A DNA stretch of 6,487 bases from Verrucomicrobiales bacterium. GTDB taxonomy: Bacteria; Verrucomicrobiota; Verrucomicrobiia; Limisphaerales; Palsa-1400. The position numbers and the translations under genes were made by a program. Below are positions 4,814 through 6,487 of the stretch, one piece after another. A model generated the notes under the pieces. That model saw only the letters and a program-made list of their open reading frames with translations. It had not been told where the DNA came from and did not search any database. The stretch covers positions 1 to 6,487 of the forward strand of contig JAQGOW010000269.1 of NCBI GenBank assembly GCA_028293405.1. The letters run 5' to 3'. The number at the start of each line of letters is the position of its first letter. Position 1 is the stretch's first letter.

Positions 4814-6487
4814 TTACCACGTCGGCGTGGTGAGCCAGGTTGGCGAAACTGCGTTGGTGTTTTTGCGGATGATGAGGCCTGTTCCCGGGGTGAAGACGGG
4901 CGTCGGGCCGACGTCCAGGGAGCCGCTGCCGACGCGGCGCCAAGCGCTGCTCCAGTAGTAGTAAATTGCTGAGGCGGATTTGTTTTTCTGAGCGACGGTG
5001 TTGTCGAAGGTCAGTAGTTCGTCGGTGCGCGTTCCGGGGAATGGACTGGCAGCGAATGCACCGCTGCTGACCAACTGGGATGCGTCGAGGGTCACGGTCA
5101 CAGGTCGAGCCAGACCGATAGCGTTGTCTTGACGGTTCGTTGAGGAGGTTCGCAACGGCACGGCTAATGGGACTGACACAACCAGGCCGCCGATGCTCAG
5201 GGTGGTATTGGTCCCGACGTTGTGGCGCACGACGAAGTGGGTGTTTGGCGGGAGTATGACATCGTTGAAGCTGGTGTTGCCTTTGCCGACCTGTTTCCAA
5301 AGGCCGGCATTGAAATAGTAGATTGCGGTTGAGCTGAGGTTGATTCCACCGGTCACCGAGTCAGGCACAAGGATTTCTGTATTTCGATTGCCGGTCGTCG
5401 GCGAGATGTTAATGCCTGACCCGTTGGGGAACACGGTGCCGAGTGTCCAATATGGTTCGATCGATAACTGGTCGCCGGGTGCAATCGAAGCGGCTGAACC
5501 GTAGGGCGACGTGACGACCAGCGTCGTCGCGGTGTTTGTCACAATCGGAAATATTCTTCCGGCCGACGCTCCAGTGAGGAATCGCGCGTAGTAGGTGTTG
5601 GTTTGGACACCTGCGGTGTAGAAGAATTGTCCGGGCGTCCAGGTGCCGACTGTAGTGATGTTATTACCCGATGCGGAAGCTACGGTGTCTGAATCCGTTT
5701 GGGGGCGGACAAGCGGAAGCGAAACTAACGTATCTGAATTCCCGAGCAACGGCAGAGTGAAACCGACGCTACCTGTAGTAAACGATTGTATTGGTGTCGA
5801 AGCCGTGGTGCCTGCGCTGTCGGTCACTTTGGCGTACCATTCGTAAGTCTTGCTGGTTTGCAATCCAGCCCACATAGCAGTGTTTGTCCCCGGTGCAACT
5901 CCGGTGTTCGTCGCAATCGCGACCCACGGCGTCGGCGCAACCCCTGCCCCGTTTGGCTGCATGTTATAGCTGAAGGACATCTGGCTGTCGGCGTCGGTCT
6001 CGTATTTTCCGGTCCACGGTGAGTAGGTCGTGATCGTGACGAGGTTGTTGCTGGGCGAAAACCGCATCAATCGCATCAAGCCATCACCACCGTTGGTGCG
6101 GCCTTGATAGTCCGAGACGTAGGTGCGTGTGGTGTGGCCGTTGGACGTATCCGAGCGCGAGCCTTCACCGTCATTGCCAAATCGATGACCTGCGAGCATC
6201 AGGAAGAAATTCGTGTTCACCTTCAACTCGTCGTAGATCGCCTGCCCTTGCGCGCTGAAGTCCACCGGAGTCGCGTCCGAGCCAGCGTTGTGGATGGCAA
6301 CGATCACTCGGCGATTTTGGTTGGTTGCCAAAACGTCATCGGCCCACTGCAGGATCGTTGAACCGTAGCGGTCGTATTCAAAGGACAAGACGATAAAGTC
6401 CAGACCGCCCGCACTAAACAAATTGAACCAACTGTCGTTGTTCGTGCTGTAGTGGCCGGCGTAGTACGGTTTATCAGTCCAGTGATC
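4814..6487 (-). CDS. Metallophosphoesterase with fibronectin III-like and TIGR02597-like C-terminal parts, 5' truncated
   Basis: The C-terminal 557 residues of a large protein; the frame is open to the right edge and stops at TAA 4816-4814. Residues 1-175 look like the end of a calcineurin-like phosphoesterase: KPYYAGHYSTNN, GGLDFIVLSFEYD, VIVAIHNAG (61-69) and LMLAGHRFGNDGEGSR (96-111), then YVSDYQGRTNGGDGLMRLMRF. The His residues of AIH and AGH are the likely metal ligands; the usual GHxH second His is Phe here. Residues about 183-239 resemble a fibronectin III domain (KTYEWYAKVTDSAG). The remaining 300 residues match my memory of the TIGR02597 family: LVSLPLVRP, TYYARFLTGASAGRIFPI, GDQLSIEPYWTLGTVFP, TEILVPD, AIYYFNAGLWKQVG and AIYYYWSSAWRRVG. 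Thr/Ser/Asn richness and few Cys suggest secretion; the signal peptide would lie outside the window. A REP-like hairpin follows the stop. Confidence 0.85.
   Translation of the reverse strand, partial: DHWTDKPYYAGHYSTNNDSWFNLFSAGGLDFIVLSFEYDRYGSTILQWADDVLATNQNRRVIVAIHNAGSDATPVDFSAQGQAIYDELKVNTNFFLMLAGHRFGNDGEGSRSDTSNGHTTRTYVSDYQGRTNGGDGLMRLMRFSPSNNLVTITTYSPWTGKYETDADSQMSFSYNMQPNGAGVAPTPWVAIATNTGVAPGTNTAMWAGLQTSKTYEWYAKVTDSAGTTASTPIQSFTTGSVGFTLPLLGNSDTLVSLPLVRPQTDSDTVASASGNNITTVGTWTPGQFFYTAGVQTNTYYARFLTGASAGRIFPIVTNTATTLVVTSPYGSAASIAPGDQLSIEPYWTLGTVFPNGSGINISPTTGNRNTEILVPDSVTGGINLSSTAIYYFNAGLWKQVGKGNTSFNDVILPPNTHFVVRHNVGTNTTLSIGGLVVSVPLAVPLRTSSTNRQDNAIGLARPVTVTLDASQLVSSGAFAASPFPGTRTDELLTFDNTVAQKNKSASAIYYYWSSAWRRVGSGSLDVGPTPVFTPGTGLIIRKNTNAVSPTWLTTPTW

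Overview
The window reads as chromosomal DNA of a Verrucomicrobiota-type bacterium, probably a soil or freshwater relative of the Pedosphaera/Limisphaerales group. This is an inference. It rests on a DUF1501 twin-arginine exported protein, a secreted phosphoesterase whose C-terminus resembles the TIGR02597 family (known to me mainly from Verrucomicrobia), and hairpin repeats with GTAG at their foot. No rRNA, tRNA, CRISPR array or transposase gene is visible.

Layout, left to right. (1) Positions 1-822, plus strand: the 3' two-thirds of a prohibitin/SPFH gene, whose stop overlaps the start (ATGA) of a 65-residue two-helix membrane protein. (2) Positions 859-3044, minus strand: thiE (thiamine phosphate synthase), followed 41 bases later by a DUF1501 gene starting at GTG. 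This unit converges on the SPFH pair across 36 bases. (3) Positions 3045-3438: no gene, but dense structure. A sigma70-like promoter on the minus strand points at thiE and is followed by a perfect 18-bp palindrome, a two-tier stem-loop, an array of degenerate 10-bp repeats, two further hairpins and a second, unrelated 10-bp array that ends just before thiE. (4) Positions 3439-4403, minus strand: a multi-pass membrane protein of unknown function that appears to be split in two overlapping frames. A 46-codon ORF ends inside what would be the first membrane helix, and the 275-codon ORF continues that helix. (5) Positions 4404-4813: about 410 bases without a gene, with a cluster of REP-like hairpins in the half nearest 4813. 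(6) Positions 4814-6487, minus strand: the C-terminal 557 residues of a large, presumably secreted protein, with a metallophosphoesterase part, a fibronectin III-like part and a TIGR02597-like part; its start lies beyond the right edge.

How the genes relate: SPFH plus the small membrane protein look translationally coupled and probably act together in a membrane microdomain. thiE and DUF1501 may share a transcript, but their functions have no obvious link. The least explained parts are the structured leader of thiE with its two decamer arrays and the split membrane gene. Both are presented as hypotheses.
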